This document shows, in pieces, positions 26,386 to 34,819 of a stretch of DNA of 64,000 nucleotides. Positions within the stretch are counted from its first letter, which is position 1, and every line of letters starts with the position of its first letter. Position numbers and translations under genes: made by a program. The notes below the pieces were generated by a model. That model was not told the DNA's origin. It saw nothing but the letters and a program-made list of their open reading frames with translations, and did not search any database. The stretch is from Aequorivita vitellina (GTDB lineage: Bacteria > Bacteroidota > Bacteroidia > Flavobacteriales > Flavobacteriaceae), in NCBI RefSeq assembly GCF_022008365.1, contig NZ_JAIRBA010000011.1, positions 42,116 to 106,115 on the forward strand, in the 5' to 3' direction.

Positions 26386-27705
26386 TTAACACTTTTTATT
26401 TCTTGGCACTCTTAATAATAAAAATACGCCAACCATAAAAAATAAAACAAGAAACAATATTGAATTGCGCATACTACCGGTTATTTGATCGATAAATCCA
26501 TAAATGAGCATGCCGATAACAATTCCTATTTTTTCTGAAACATCATAAAAACTAAAATAGGAAGTGGTGTCTTTAGTATCGGGTAAAAATTTTGAATAAG
26601 TTGATCGCGAAAGTGATTGTATACCGCCCATAACCAAGCCTACCACTCCCGCAGTCAAGTAAAATTGATTTGGCGCAACAATAAAATACGCGACGATACA
26701 TATACCTACCCAAATAATATTTATAACAATTAGCACGGGAATATTGCCAAACTTTTCAGAAGCAAAAGACGTGATTATTGCACCGCCAACGGCCACGAGT
26801 TGAATGATAAGAATACTGAGTATTAAACCCATGGTTTTAGCGTTGTCGCCTCCCCAATCTATTTCTTGTTCGCCAAAATACGTGGCAACCAGCATCACGG
26901 TTTGTACCGCCATACTGTAAACAAAAAATGCTGCCAAATATCTTTTTAACTGAATATTTTCTGAAAGTGAATTATAAACTCCTTTTAATTCTCTAAACCC
27001 ATTCAATAATATTTTGGTGCTAACTTTTTTACCGCTTTTGTTGCCCTTCGGAAGAAAATAAAAAGAGTACTGGCTAAAGAGAATCCACCATATTCCTACA
27101 CTAACAAAAGACCAACGCATTGCCTTTACACTTGCTGCGCCACCTTCACCAAAACCGAAAACTTCCGGAAACATTACCATTCCCAAATTGAAAAGTAGCA
27201 AGACCACACTTCCAATATATCCCAACGAATACCCTTTTGCACTTAATCTATCTTGTTGTTCGGGAAAAGCAACATCGGGCAAATACGAATTGTAAAAAAC
27301 AAGGCTGCCCCAAAAACCAATTAATCCGAAAAAATAAAAAAGAAGACTTATATGAATATTTTCAATACTGAAAAAATAAAGGCCCATACACGAAAGGGCG
27401 CCCAGATAGCAGAAAAATTTCATGAAATTCTTTTTATTCCCAACATAATCGGCAATCCCTGAAAGTAACGGTGAAATAAAAGCGACCAACAAAAAAGCAG
27501 CTGCGGTTGTATAGCTTATTAGTGGCGTACTTCTAATAGTACCTCCAAAAACAACAACTGTAGTTACGCCAGCCGATTTAAAAAGTGCCTGATAAAAAAT
27601 TGGAAATATTGCCGAAGCAATCACTAGACTGTAAACTGAATTCGCCCAATCATAAAAAGCCCAAGCATTTAGCAGTTTTCTACTTCCTTTAGCAAGATTG
27701 GGCAT
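26386..27705 (-). CDS. MFS transporter, UMF1/Atg22-like
   Basis: 439 residues with about twelve hydrophobic segments. The opening NAWAFYDWANSVYSLVIASA is the hallmark of the UMF1 (vacuole effluxer Atg22-like) branch of the major facilitator superfamily. GGIQSLSRSTYSKFLPD in the C-terminal half is also typical. In yeast Atg22 exports amino acids from the vacuole; bacterial substrates are largely unknown. The stop lies about 50 bp before the lipoprotein start at 26335, so the two may be co-transcribed. It is separated from the M48 gene by a terminator. Confidence 0.88.
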   Translation of the reverse strand: MPNLAKGSRKLLNAWAFYDWANSVYSLVIASAIFPIFYQALFKSAGVTTVVVFGGTIRSTPLISYTTAAAFLLVAFISPLLSGIADYVGNKKNFMKFFCYLGALSCMGLYFFSIENIHISLLFYFFGLIGFWGSLVFYNSYLPDVAFPEQQDRLSAKGYSLGYIGSVVLLLFNLGMVMFPEVFGFGEGGAASVKAMRWSFVSVGIWWILFSQYSFYFLPKGNKSGKKVSTKILLNGFRELKGVYNSLSENIQLKRYLAAFFVYSMAVQTVMLVATYFGEQEIDWGGDNAKTMGLILSILIIQLVAVGGAIITSFASEKFGNIPVLIVINIIWVGICIVAYFIVAPNQFYLTAGVVGLVMGGIQSLSRSTYSKFLPDTKDTTSYFSFYDVSEKIGIVIGMLIYGFIDQITGSMRNSILFLVLFFMVGVFLLLRVPRNKKC

Positions 27706-27740
27706 AGGGCGGTTTCAATTTTTTAGGATACTAAACTAAT

Positions 27741-27767
27741 AAAAAATCCTGCATAAAGCAGGATTTT
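27741..27767 (-). terminator. Rho-independent terminator after the M48 peptidase gene
   Basis: AAAATCCTGC (27743-27752) pairs perfectly with GCAGGATTTT (27758-27767) over a five-base loop. An A-run on the plus side gives a T-run on the minus strand. Confidence 0.85.
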
Positions 27768-27800
27768 AAAAATTTTAGATGCTAAAAAGTAAGGGTTGTT

Positions 27801-28619
27801 TTATCGTTTAAAACTGGTTACCCCAAATTTTCGTGCTTCAGCCTTTGCTTCAGGCACCCAAGCTTGGATATTCTGAATTCTGGTGCTGCTCGCTGGGTGT
27901 GTACTTAAAAATTCTAGGGGTGCGCCATTTTCTTGTGCTTGCATGCGCTGCCAAAGTTGGGCCGCAGCGGCCGGGTCATATCCTGCAATTGCCATTAAGG
28001 TTAAGCCTATTCTATCTGCTTCGGTTTCGTGGCTACGGCTAAAAGGAAGCATAACCCCTAAGTTTGAACCCAAACCATAAGCCGTGTTAAAAATCTGCTG
28101 ATTTTCAGCATCACCAGCTAAGGCAATATTTCCGGCAACGGCACCCAATTGTTGTAATTGGGCTGCACTCATTCTTTGCTGTCCGTGGTTTGCCAATGCG
28201 TGGGCAACTTCGTGCCCCATTACCGCAGCCAAACCGGCCTCATTGCTAGTTATGGGCAAAATACCCGTATATACTACTATTTTACCGCCCGGCATACACC
28301 AAGCATTTATATCTGGACTTTGAACTAAATTGTACTCCCATCTATAGTCTTTTAAGTAGCCTGCATATCCGTTGGCATTTAAATATCGTTCTGCGGCGGT
28401 TGCAATTTTTTGGCCCACACTCTTCACCATTCTGGCGTCAGCTGTGTTGTTCACCACTTTGTGTTCCGATAGAAACTCGTTGTACTGTTGAAAAGCCATT
28501 GGAAGGATTTGCGAATTAGGCACCAAAGCCAAAGTCTGCTTACCAGTAAACGGATTGGTACTACATGCCACCACGACCATTCCTAATAAGAGTATTGCAA
28601 TTGATTTTGTAAATTTCAT
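27801..28619 (-). CDS. Lipoprotein M48 family metallopeptidase (BepA/LoiP-like)
   Basis: 272 residues. Signal peptide with lipobox Cys19 (VVACS), then TNPFTGKQTLALVP, typical of periplasmic M48 peptidases. The zinc motif HEVAH is at residues 136-140, with a third ligand Glu in HETEADRIGL near 195. PDINAWCMPGGKIVVYTG is another conserved block. Relatives such as BepA and LoiP degrade or assist misassembled outer-membrane proteins. The lipid anchor would place it on the periplasmic side of a membrane. It stands alone with a terminator downstream. Confidence 0.92.
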   Translation of the reverse strand: MKFTKSIAILLLGMVVVACSTNPFTGKQTLALVPNSQILPMAFQQYNEFLSEHKVVNNTADARMVKSVGQKIATAAERYLNANGYAGYLKDYRWEYNLVQSPDINAWCMPGGKIVVYTGILPITSNEAGLAAVMGHEVAHALANHGQQRMSAAQLQQLGAVAGNIALAGDAENQQIFNTAYGLGSNLGVMLPFSRSHETEADRIGLTLMAIAGYDPAAAAQLWQRMQAQENGAPLEFLSTHPASSTRIQNIQAWVPEAKAEARKFGVTSFKR

Positions 28620-28841
28620 AATGATGGTTTCGTTTGTTCGTTCAAAAGTTAAATTTAGATATATAAAAATTGTATTCTCCCAAAATTATTTTAAAATTAT
28701 ATTTTTCAATTATTATACCACACCCATAAAATTTAGTGTTTCTTTAATAGTGAAATGTAAATGAAGCCTTTAAATTTATGGACTTGTAAAAGTTGGAACG
28801 ACTTTTGAATGTTGTAAACTGTAATCTTAAAAAAACTTATT

Positions 28842-29375
28842 ATGAAAAACATACTTCTCTTTTTAGCCCTTTCTTCAACTATTTTATTTACTTCTTGCGA
28901 AGGTGATCCAGGACCTCCCGGACAGGATGGCGGATTGGTTTATGCACAGGTATTTGAAGTTAATGTAAACAGCTATCAGTACGACGCAGCCAAAAATACA
29001 TTGTACTCATCTTTTTATGGCTATCCCTTTACCGTCTTCGAAAGTGACGTAGTTTTGGCTTATCGTTATGAAGGACAAGACGATATTGGTAATGGAGAAT
29101 CGGCAGATATCTGGACGCAATTGCCACAAAACATATTTTATAATGACGGTACAGGCGATTTTTTTCAATATAACTTTAACAACACCTTTGTTGACGTTCA
29201 GTTTACTATTGAAGGAAATTTCGATTTAACCAATATTGACCCAATTCACGATACAAATCAAATATTTAGAATTGCAGTAGTTCCAGCAGAATTTGCAAAA
29301 ACAAATCCTTCAATGGAAGACGTTTTGGAAGTAATGCAAGCCAATGATTTACAAATAGAGAAATTAGAGCTTTAA
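28842..29375 (+). CDS. Lipoprotein with short collagen-like GXX stretch
   Basis: 177 residues. The signal peptide has lipobox Cys19 (FTSC), followed directly by EGDPGPPGQDGG, a four-triplet collagen-like segment. The rest is beta-rich and carries no known catalytic motif. Similar lipoproteins with this collagen-like start are common in flavobacteria and remain uncharacterised. The stop is one base before the msrB start, so it heads a three-gene operon with the two methionine sulfoxide reductase genes. Confidence 0.78.
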   Translation: MKNILLFLALSSTILFTSCEGDPGPPGQDGGLVYAQVFEVNVNSYQYDAAKNTLYSSFYGYPFTVFESDVVLAYRYEGQDDIGNGESADIWTQLPQNIFYNDGTGDFFQYNFNNTFVDVQFTIEGNFDLTNIDPIHDTNQIFRIAVVPAEFAKTNPSMEDVLEVMQANDLQIEKLEL

Positions 29376-29376
29376 T

Positions 29377-29874
29377 ATGAAGATTTTAAGCACATTATTA
29401 ATTACGAGTGCGTTGATTTTTAGTTGCAATTCGCCTGCGCAAAAGGGGGTTAAAACTGTACAACAAGCGTTTCCAATTGTAAAAACCGATGCCCAGTGGA
29501 AAGCAGAACTCACTCCAGCGGAATATAATGTACTTCGCCACGAAGGCACGGAACCCGCGTTCTCAAGTCCGTTAAACGACAATCATAAAAAGGGAACTTA
29601 CGTGTGTGCAGCCTGCGGCAATCCAGTTTTTAAAAGCGAACACAAATTTGATAGTGGCACAGGCTGGCCAAGTTTTGACCGAGTAATTGATGGTAATGTA
29701 GCTTTTTCAACTGATAACAAGCTCGGTTATACACGAACGGAAGAGCATTGCGCCAAATGTGGTGGACATTTAGGACACGTTTTTAACGATGGGCCAAAAG
29801 AAACCACGAGCAAAAGGCATTGTATAAATGGAGTTGCATTAAATTTTATTCCCGATAATGGAGAAGCCAAATAA
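29377..29874 (+). CDS. msrB: Lipoprotein peptide-methionine (R)-S-oxide reductase
   Basis: 165 residues. The signal peptide has lipobox Cys17 (IFSC), so this copy should act on the periplasmic side of the envelope. The MsrB fold shows zinc cysteines Cys77, Cys80, Cys125 and Cys128, and the catalytic Cys149 in KRHCINGVAL. The usual resolving cysteine position reads FDSGTGWPSF, so it is Thr, unlike the downstream paralogue. It reduces the R epimer of methionine sulfoxide in oxidised proteins. The gene overlaps the next msrB by 17 bp, and one base separates it from the lipoprotein gene upstream. Confidence 0.93.
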   Translation: MKILSTLLITSALIFSCNSPAQKGVKTVQQAFPIVKTDAQWKAELTPAEYNVLRHEGTEPAFSSPLNDNHKKGTYVCAACGNPVFKSEHKFDSGTGWPSFDRVIDGNVAFSTDNKLGYTRTEEHCAKCGGHLGHVFNDGPKETTSKRHCINGVALNFIPDNGEAK

Positions 29875-30262
29875 ATACCCCGTCACAAAATCTGAAGCCG
29901 AGTGGCGCGAAGAACTAGGCGAAAAACGCTACCATATACTGCGTGAAAAAGGCACCGAATTTCCCAGAACGGGAGAATACAACCTAACTTTCAATGAAGG
30001 AACTTACGTTTGTGGTGCTTGCAATACACCGCTTTTTGACAGTAACAACAAGTTTGAAAGCAATTGTGGATGGCCCTCTTTTGACGATTCTATCGAGGGA
30101 GCCGTAGAGTATGTAAAAGACGAAAGCCACGGCATGATCCGTACAGAAATTCTCTGCTCAAATTGCGGAAGTCATTTAGGGCATATATTTAACGATGGCC
30201 CAACAGAAACCGGTCAGCGCTATTGTGTAAACTCTTTATCATTACAATTTCAGAAAAAATAA
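29858..30262 (+). CDS. msrB: Cytoplasmic peptide-methionine (R)-S-oxide reductase
   Basis: 134 residues with no signal peptide, so cytoplasmic. Zinc cysteines are Cys52, Cys55, Cys100 and Cys103. The catalytic Cys123 is in QRYCVNSLSL, and the likely resolving Cys70 is in FESNCGWPSF. This matches the classical thioredoxin-recycled MsrB. The start overlaps the lipoprotein msrB by 17 bp, making a pair that serves both sides of the inner membrane from one transcript. A strong terminator follows at 30285-30329. Confidence 0.94.
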   Translation: MEKPNKYPVTKSEAEWREELGEKRYHILREKGTEFPRTGEYNLTFNEGTYVCGACNTPLFDSNNKFESNCGWPSFDDSIEGAVEYVKDESHGMIRTEILCSNCGSHLGHIFNDGPTETGQRYCVNSLSLQFQKK

Positions 30263-30284
30263 TTTTCAGTATTTAAAATTTTAG

Positions 30285-30329
30285 GCATCAATTTTCAAAT
30301 AGACTATCACTTGAAAATTGATGCTTTTT
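30285..30329 (+). terminator. Rho-independent terminator of the msrB operon
   Basis: A perfect 14-bp stem (30285-30298 with 30311-30324, core ATCAATTTTCAA/TTGAAAATTGAT) has a 12-base loop and five T residues after it. Confidence 0.88.
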
Positions 30330-30380
30330 CAATTACACCATTTAATCCCTTAACACATTGCCGTAATTTAGAATTTGACC

Positions 30381-30394
30381 GCGATAGCTATCGC
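30381..30394. repeat. 14-bp palindrome GCGATAGCTATCGC
   Basis: A perfect palindrome in the spacer upstream of the lipoamide dehydrogenase gene. Its core GATAGCTATC recurs at 2881-2890. I recall closely related palindromes as abundant in flavobacterial genomes. Whether it acts as a site or is a dispersed repeat is unknown. Confidence 0.6.
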
Positions 30395-30452
30395 AATTTC
30401 TTTTTAGATTTCGTAAATTCGTGGCTTGAAAAGTAATATATAAATATAAGTA

Positions 30453-31829
30453 ATGAGCAAATACGACGTAATAGTTTTAGGAAGCGGACCCGGTGGTTAT
30501 GTAACTGCAATTAGGGCTTCACAATTAGGTTTAAAAACCGCTATTGTTGAAAAAGAAAGCCTTGGAGGCGTTTGTTTAAATTGGGGTTGTATCCCTACCA
30601 AAGCACTTTTAAAGAGTGCACAGGTTTTTGATTATTTAAAACACGCAGACAGCTACGGACTTACCGTAAAGGAATTTGATAAAGATTTCGGGAAAGTAAT
30701 TGAAAGAAGCCGCGGGGTTGCCGAGGGAATGAGCAAAGGGGTTCAGTTTTTAATGAAGAAAAATAAAATTGACGTTATCAATGGCTTCGGAAAATTAAAA
30801 ACCGGAAAGAAAGTTGACGTCGATGGTAAAGAATATACTGCAGATCATATAATTATTGCAACCGGCGCACGTTCTCGCGAATTGCCAAACCTTAAACAGG
30901 ACGGCAAAAAAGTGATTGGCTACCGCGAAGCAATGACGCTTAAAAAACAACCCAAAAGTATGATAGTTGTAGGTAGTGGCGCAATTGGCTCTGAGTTTGC
31001 ACATTTCTATAATGCTATGGGAACCGAAGTTACTATCGTTGAATTTTTACCAAATCTCGTACCACTGGAAGACGAAGATGTATCTAAACAATTTGAGCGT
31101 TCGTTTAAAAAAGCGGGAATTAAAGTAATGACGAATTCTTCCGTAGAAAAATTAGACACTTCGGGGAAATTGGTAAAAGCTACTGTAAAAACTAAAAAAG
31201 GTGAAGAAACCCTTGAAGCTGAAATAGTGCTTTCGGCAGTTGGTATTGCTTCAAACCTTGAAGGTATTGGCCTTGAAGATGTAGGTATTGTTACCGACAA
31301 AAACAAAATAATGGTTAACGATTTCTACCAAACTAACATTCCAGGTTACTATGCAATTGGCGATGTTGTTCCCGGTCCTGCCCTAGCCCACGTTGCTTCC
31401 GCGGAAGGAATAACTTGTGTTGAAAAAATTGCAGGTTTAAATGTGGAACCAATTGACTACGGAAATATTCCAGGATGTACCTACGCTTCGCCAGAAATTG
31501 CAAGTGTTGGAATGACTGAAAAACAGGCTAAGGAAGCTGGATATGAATTGAAGGTTGGAAAATTCCCTTTCTCAGCTAGCGGAAAAGCAAGTGCTTCCGG
31601 TGAAAAAGATGGGTTTGTAAAGGTGATTTTCGACGCTAAATACGGCGAATGGTTAGGCTGCCATATGATTGGTGCTGGCGTAACCGATATGATTGCTGAA
31701 GCTGTTTTAGGAAGAAAACTAGAAACGACAGGACACGAAGTTTTAAAAGCTATTCACCCGCACCCAACAATGAGCGAAGCCGTAATGGAAGCCGTTGCTG
31801 ATGCGTATGGGGAAGTGATTCATTTATAG
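30453..31829 (+). CDS. lpdA: Dihydrolipoyl dehydrogenase
   Basis: 458 residues. The FAD motif GSGPGGYVTAIRA is near residue 10. The redox disulfide is Cys41 and Cys46 in GGVCLNWGCIPTK. An NAD-binding GSGAIGSEFA follows, then the second FAD motif AIGDVV. The dimer-interface pair is His437 and Glu442 in HPHPTMSE. This E3 enzyme reoxidises lipoyl groups of pyruvate, 2-oxoglutarate or branched-chain dehydrogenase complexes or the glycine cleavage system. No E1 or E2 gene is nearby, so its partner cannot be assigned. Single gene, ending at a bidirectional terminator. Confidence 0.95.
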   Translation: MSKYDVIVLGSGPGGYVTAIRASQLGLKTAIVEKESLGGVCLNWGCIPTKALLKSAQVFDYLKHADSYGLTVKEFDKDFGKVIERSRGVAEGMSKGVQFLMKKNKIDVINGFGKLKTGKKVDVDGKEYTADHIIIATGARSRELPNLKQDGKKVIGYREAMTLKKQPKSMIVVGSGAIGSEFAHFYNAMGTEVTIVEFLPNLVPLEDEDVSKQFERSFKKAGIKVMTNSSVEKLDTSGKLVKATVKTKKGEETLEAEIVLSAVGIASNLEGIGLEDVGIVTDKNKIMVNDFYQTNIPGYYAIGDVVPGPALAHVASAEGITCVEKIAGLNVEPIDYGNIPGCTYASPEIASVGMTEKQAKEAGYELKVGKFPFSASGKASASGEKDGFVKVIFDAKYGEWLGCHMIGAGVTDMIAEAVLGRKLETTGHEVLKAIHPHPTMSEAVMEAVADAYGEVIHL

Positions 31830-31833
31830 ATAA

Positions 31834-31858
31834 TAGACGTTAGATATTAGACGTTAGA
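31834..31858. repeat. Direct repeat TAGACGTTAGA, two copies
   Basis: TAGACGTTAGA occurs at 31834-31844 and 31848-31858, a 14-bp period, just after the lpdA stop. I recall such TTAGACGTTAGA strings as common noncoding filler in flavobacterial genomes. No function is evident. Confidence 0.55.
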
Positions 31859-31863
31859 CGAAT

Positions 31864-31898
31864 AAAAAAACCGCACTTAAATGTTGCGGTTTTTTTTA
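31864..31898. terminator. Bidirectional terminator between lpdA and aroQ
   Basis: AACCGCA pairs with TGCGGTT over a nine-base loop. A long A-run precedes and a T-run follows, so it can end both convergent genes. Confidence 0.88.
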
Positions 31899-31915
31899 TT
31901 TATAATATACCAAAA

Positions 31916-32332
31916 CTACTTCAAAAAACTTTGTAAAGCCAATTCATAACTTTGCAATCCAAAACCAACAATAATACCTTTTGCATTTGGAGCGATGTAA
32001 CTTTTATGTCTAAAATCTTCCCTTGAAAAAGTATTGGAGATATGAACTTCTACCACGGGCGTTTTAATTGCTCTAACGGCATCGCCAATTGCTACAGATG
32101 TATGTGTATAAGCCGCGGCATTTAAGATAATGCCATCAAAGCTATAACCTGTTTCCTGAATTTTATCAATTAGTTCTCCCTCAATATTCGATTGAAATTG
32201 GGCGAGTTCTATTTTGGGATATTTTTGCTGTAGTTTCTCAAAAAAATCGTTGAAGGTTTCATCTCCATAAATATCGTTTTCACGCTTACCGAGAAGATTT
32301 AAGTTAGGGCCGTTGATAATGATTATTTTCAT
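31916..32332 (-). CDS. aroQ: Type II 3-dehydroquinate dehydratase AroQ
   Basis: 138 residues, typical of the small dodecameric type II enzyme. The active-site start is INGPNLNLLGKRENDIYG, with the lid arginine and catalytic tyrosine (Tyr22). ILNAAAYTHTSVAIGDA, EVHISNTFSREDFRHKS and GFGLQSYELAL follow in order. It dehydrates 3-dehydroquinate, the third shikimate-pathway step after AroB. It lies downstream of, and on the same strand as, two outer-membrane barrel genes; each barrel gene has its own hairpin, so aroQ is probably expressed separately. Confidence 0.96.
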   Translation of the reverse strand: MKIIIINGPNLNLLGKRENDIYGDETFNDFFEKLQQKYPKIELAQFQSNIEGELIDKIQETGYSFDGIILNAAAYTHTSVAIGDAVRAIKTPVVEVHISNTFSREDFRHKSYIAPNAKGIIVGFGLQSYELALQSFLK

Positions 32333-32349
32333 AAAGTAAATATATGAAA

Positions 32350-32381
32350 TAAAAAAAGCAGGAACATTGTCCCTGCCTTTT
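32350..32381 (-). terminator. Rho-independent terminator after the first barrel gene
   Basis: GCAGG and CCTGC arms within 32357-32378 are extended by ACA/TGT with small bulges. A T-run follows on the minus strand. It lies 20 bp after the stop at 32402. Confidence 0.72.
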
Positions 32382-32401
32382 ATAAATATTAATATAATTT
32401 A

Positions 32402-32893
32402 TTATAGTCCAAACTCCACTCCAGCGTTCACAGAGCTAAAGGTTCCGCCATCCATAGAAACTCCGGAATATGACAGAATAGCCGCTATAGATCCAAAGTT
32501 GTAACCTACTTTTGGTCTGTAAAAGAAGCCTCCATCATTTCCATCGGGGCTTATACCAACTCCGTAACCAAGATCTGCTCCAAAAAAGAACTCTTCAAGC
32601 ATAAATCTTGCAGATCCACCTATTGGTAAAAAAACCGCTGAATCAACTTCAAAGGTGCCTATTGGTGTATCAATTTCATCGCCATTGTAATACAGTAAAC
32701 TGGCCATTGGCCCTACATAAAAAGAATCGTTGATATCAAATAGATAAGAAAAATCTAATTGAGCTCCAAAGGTGTAACCATCCGAGCTATCTCCAACGGG
32801 TAGTGAAGCACTAACACCAATATTAAAGTTTTGTGATTGTGCTGTTGTAAACGATAATACAACAAGTGCGGTTAATAATAATAGTTTTTTCAT
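32402..32893 (-). CDS. Small outer-membrane beta-barrel protein
   Basis: 163 residues. Signal peptide MKKLLLLTALVVLSFTTAQS, then alternating amphipathic strands with many Gly and aromatic residues (SYLFDINDSFYVGPMASLLY, FFGADLGYGVGIS). It ends SSVNAGVEFGL, an aromatic-free but barrel-like terminus. Consistent with the eight-stranded porin-like OMP beta-barrel superfamily common in Bacteroidota. Function unknown. Another small barrel gene lies upstream on the same strand after a terminator. Confidence 0.8.
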   Translation of the reverse strand: MKKLLLLTALVVLSFTTAQSQNFNIGVSASLPVGDSSDGYTFGAQLDFSYLFDINDSFYVGPMASLLYYNGDEIDTPIGTFEVDSAVFLPIGGSARFMLEEFFFGADLGYGVGISPDGNDGGFFYRPKVGYNFGSIAAILSYSGVSMDGGTFSSVNAGVEFGL

Positions 32894-33070
32894 AATTAAA
32901 AGGTTTTAAGATTAGTGCTTTAAAAATAGGCAAAACTTTTAAATAGTGCAAATTAGTCCTAAATAGAAATAATCCAAATAACGCAAAGGGTGTCAAGCAC
33001 TTATTACGACTACCAAACTTGAGTCTATCTTATCTTTTTAAAGACAAAAAAACGTACTTTTTCTTCATAA

Positions 33071-33101
33071 AAAAGAACCATTCAATTAAGAATGGCTCTT
33101 T
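33071..33101 (-). terminator. Rho-independent terminator after the second barrel gene
   Basis: Arms 33072-33083 and 33090-33101 (core CCATTC/GAATGG) pair over 12 bp with one position that is G-U in the minus-strand RNA. The loop is six bases, and a T-run follows on the minus strand. Confidence 0.82.
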
Positions 33102-33124
33102 AAAGTTTAGTCATTTCCTCTTTA

Positions 33125-33667
33125 TTATAAAAAAGAATAGCCTAGGGCAACTGAAAATACATTGTTCTTGTTTTTTCCATCCACGTCTTTCGAAACATCA
33201 GACAAGCCAAAATTATAACGTGCATCTACGCGAATTCCAAAGGGAAAATCGTAACCGGCTCCTATAATTCCGGAAACATCAGAACTTTCAGCTTCATATA
33301 TATTTCCAAGAACATCTGCTATATTATCATCTACAATAAATCCGAATTGCGGACCAGCTTGTATATTCAAGCCTTTCACTAAATAATATTTCAAAACAAC
33401 AGGTACATTCACATAGGTTAAATCAAACTCGCCAGCGTCAAACTCTGCACCTTGCTGAGAGTACAGTAAATCTGCCTGTATTCCAACTTTGTCTGTAAAT
33501 TTTATTCCCGCAAAAACACCGGCTTGGAAACCCGTTTTACTAGAAAGATCGTTTACATCCGAAATATTCGCAAAGTTAGCACCCGCTTTTATACCAAGAT
33601 CGAGCTCCTGCGAAAATGCCGTCGTACCTATAAATAAAGTGATTGCTACTACAATTAATTTTTTCAT
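33125..33667 (-). CDS. Outer-membrane beta-barrel protein (OMP_b-brl_2-like)
   Basis: 180 residues. Signal peptide MKKLIVVAITLFIGTTAFSQ, then LDLGIKAGANFANISDV and GFQAGVFAGIKFTDKVGIQA, a strong pattern of the porin-family OMP_b-brl_2 barrels. The last strand ends FSVALGYSFL, with the C-terminal aromatic residue recognised by the BAM complex. Such proteins are abundant and mostly uncharacterised in Bacteroidota. It is divergent from xerD and has its own terminator. Confidence 0.85.
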   Translation of the reverse strand: MKKLIVVAITLFIGTTAFSQELDLGIKAGANFANISDVNDLSSKTGFQAGVFAGIKFTDKVGIQADLLYSQQGAEFDAGEFDLTYVNVPVVLKYYLVKGLNIQAGPQFGFIVDDNIADVLGNIYEAESSDVSGIIGAGYDFPFGIRVDARYNFGLSDVSKDVDGKNKNNVFSVALGYSFL

Positions 33668-33781
33668 AACGTTTTAATTTTTTTTTGAGTTTTACATTAA
33701 ACGTAAATATACCGCTTATCTTATACCTTAAAATACATTTAGATTTTTGTTAACTATTGTTTTTAGTAGTAATATAGCAGT

Positions 33782-34678
33782 ATGAAGTGGCATCAAGGCT
33801 TAAAGGATTATCAAAATTACCTGCGATTGGAGCGCGGGCTTTCCCAAAATTCTATCATTAATTATTCCCTAGATGTAAAAAAGCTGATGCGATGGTTGGA
33901 AACCAATAAAATAGAAGCCTCCCCTATTTCTATTTCTGAAGAAACGCTGCAACAGTTTATTTATGAAATTGCCAAAAAAGTGAATCCGCGGTCCCAAAGT
34001 CGCTTAATTTCTGGTCTGAAAGGTTTTTTCAATTATTTAATTTTTGAAGATTACCGAAAAACCAATCCGTTGGCGCTAATTGAAGCACCAAAACTTGGCA
34101 GAAAACTTCCCGATACACTTGCAATTGAAGAAATTGATGCATTAATCGCCGCTATCGATTTGGGCTCAAAACAGGGCGAACGCAACCGGGCAATTCTCGA
34201 AACCCTTTACGGTTGCGGCCTTCGGGTTTCAGAGCTGACTAATTTAAAAATTTCGGATCTGTATTTTGACGAAGGATTTATTAAAATTACCGGTAAAGGC
34301 GACAAACAGCGTTTGGTGCCCATTAGCCCTGCAACCGAAAAATACATTACTATTTATAGGAAGGAAATTAGGGTGCACAAAAAAATTGATCCCACTGCCA
34401 AAGACACGCTTTTCCTTAACCAACACGGCCGCCAATTAACGCGTGCAATGATTTTTACAATTGTAAAACAGCTGGTTGAAAAAGCGGGAATTCGCAAGAC
34501 AATAAGTCCGCATACGTTTCGGCATTCTTTCGCCACACATCTTTTAGAAAACGGTGCCGATCTTCGCGCCATCCAGCAAATGCTCGGTCACGAAAGCATT
34601 ACCACCACCGAAATTTACACGCATTTGGACCGCAAACACTTAACCGAAGTTATTAATAGGTTCCATCCCAGAAAATAG
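33782..34678 (+). CDS. xerD: Tyrosine recombinase XerD
   Basis: 298 residues, the size of Xer recombinases. The N-terminal SAM-like core-binding domain spans about 5-90. Catalytic residues are Arg148 (GCGLRVSEL), Lys172 (TGKGDKQR), His244 and Arg247 (HTFRHSF), His270 (LGHES) and nucleophile Tyr279 (TEIYTHLD). It resolves chromosome dimers at dif with a XerC partner. The core-gene neighbourhood (aroQ, rny) and the canonical length argue for the housekeeping enzyme, not a mobile-element integrase. No dif site was identified here. Confidence 0.93.
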   Translation: MKWHQGLKDYQNYLRLERGLSQNSIINYSLDVKKLMRWLETNKIEASPISISEETLQQFIYEIAKKVNPRSQSRLISGLKGFFNYLIFEDYRKTNPLALIEAPKLGRKLPDTLAIEEIDALIAAIDLGSKQGERNRAILETLYGCGLRVSELTNLKISDLYFDEGFIKITGKGDKQRLVPISPATEKYITIYRKEIRVHKKIDPTAKDTLFLNQHGRQLTRAMIFTIVKQLVEKAGIRKTISPHTFRHSFATHLLENGADLRAIQQMLGHESITTTEIYTHLDRKHLTEVINRFHPRK

Positions 34679-34819
34679 TCGGCAATTTTCAGTTCAAACT
34701 TTAAGCCATTTGGCCAACTTCAATTCGGTTAAAAAAAACCCAAACTTCATAAAATCCTTTAGTCTGGCGGTATAGTTTTGTATTTTCAAGTGAAATATTA
34801 AAAATCAAAAAAAAATATA

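Noticed and set aside
28899..28935. Collagen-like protein gene
   Set aside because: Only about four GXX triplets are present just after the lipobox; the rest of the protein is not collagen-like.
33782..34678. Tyrosine recombinase as a marker of a mobile element
   Set aside because: Length, catalytic residues and core-gene neighbours fit housekeeping XerD; no att repeats or phage genes are near.
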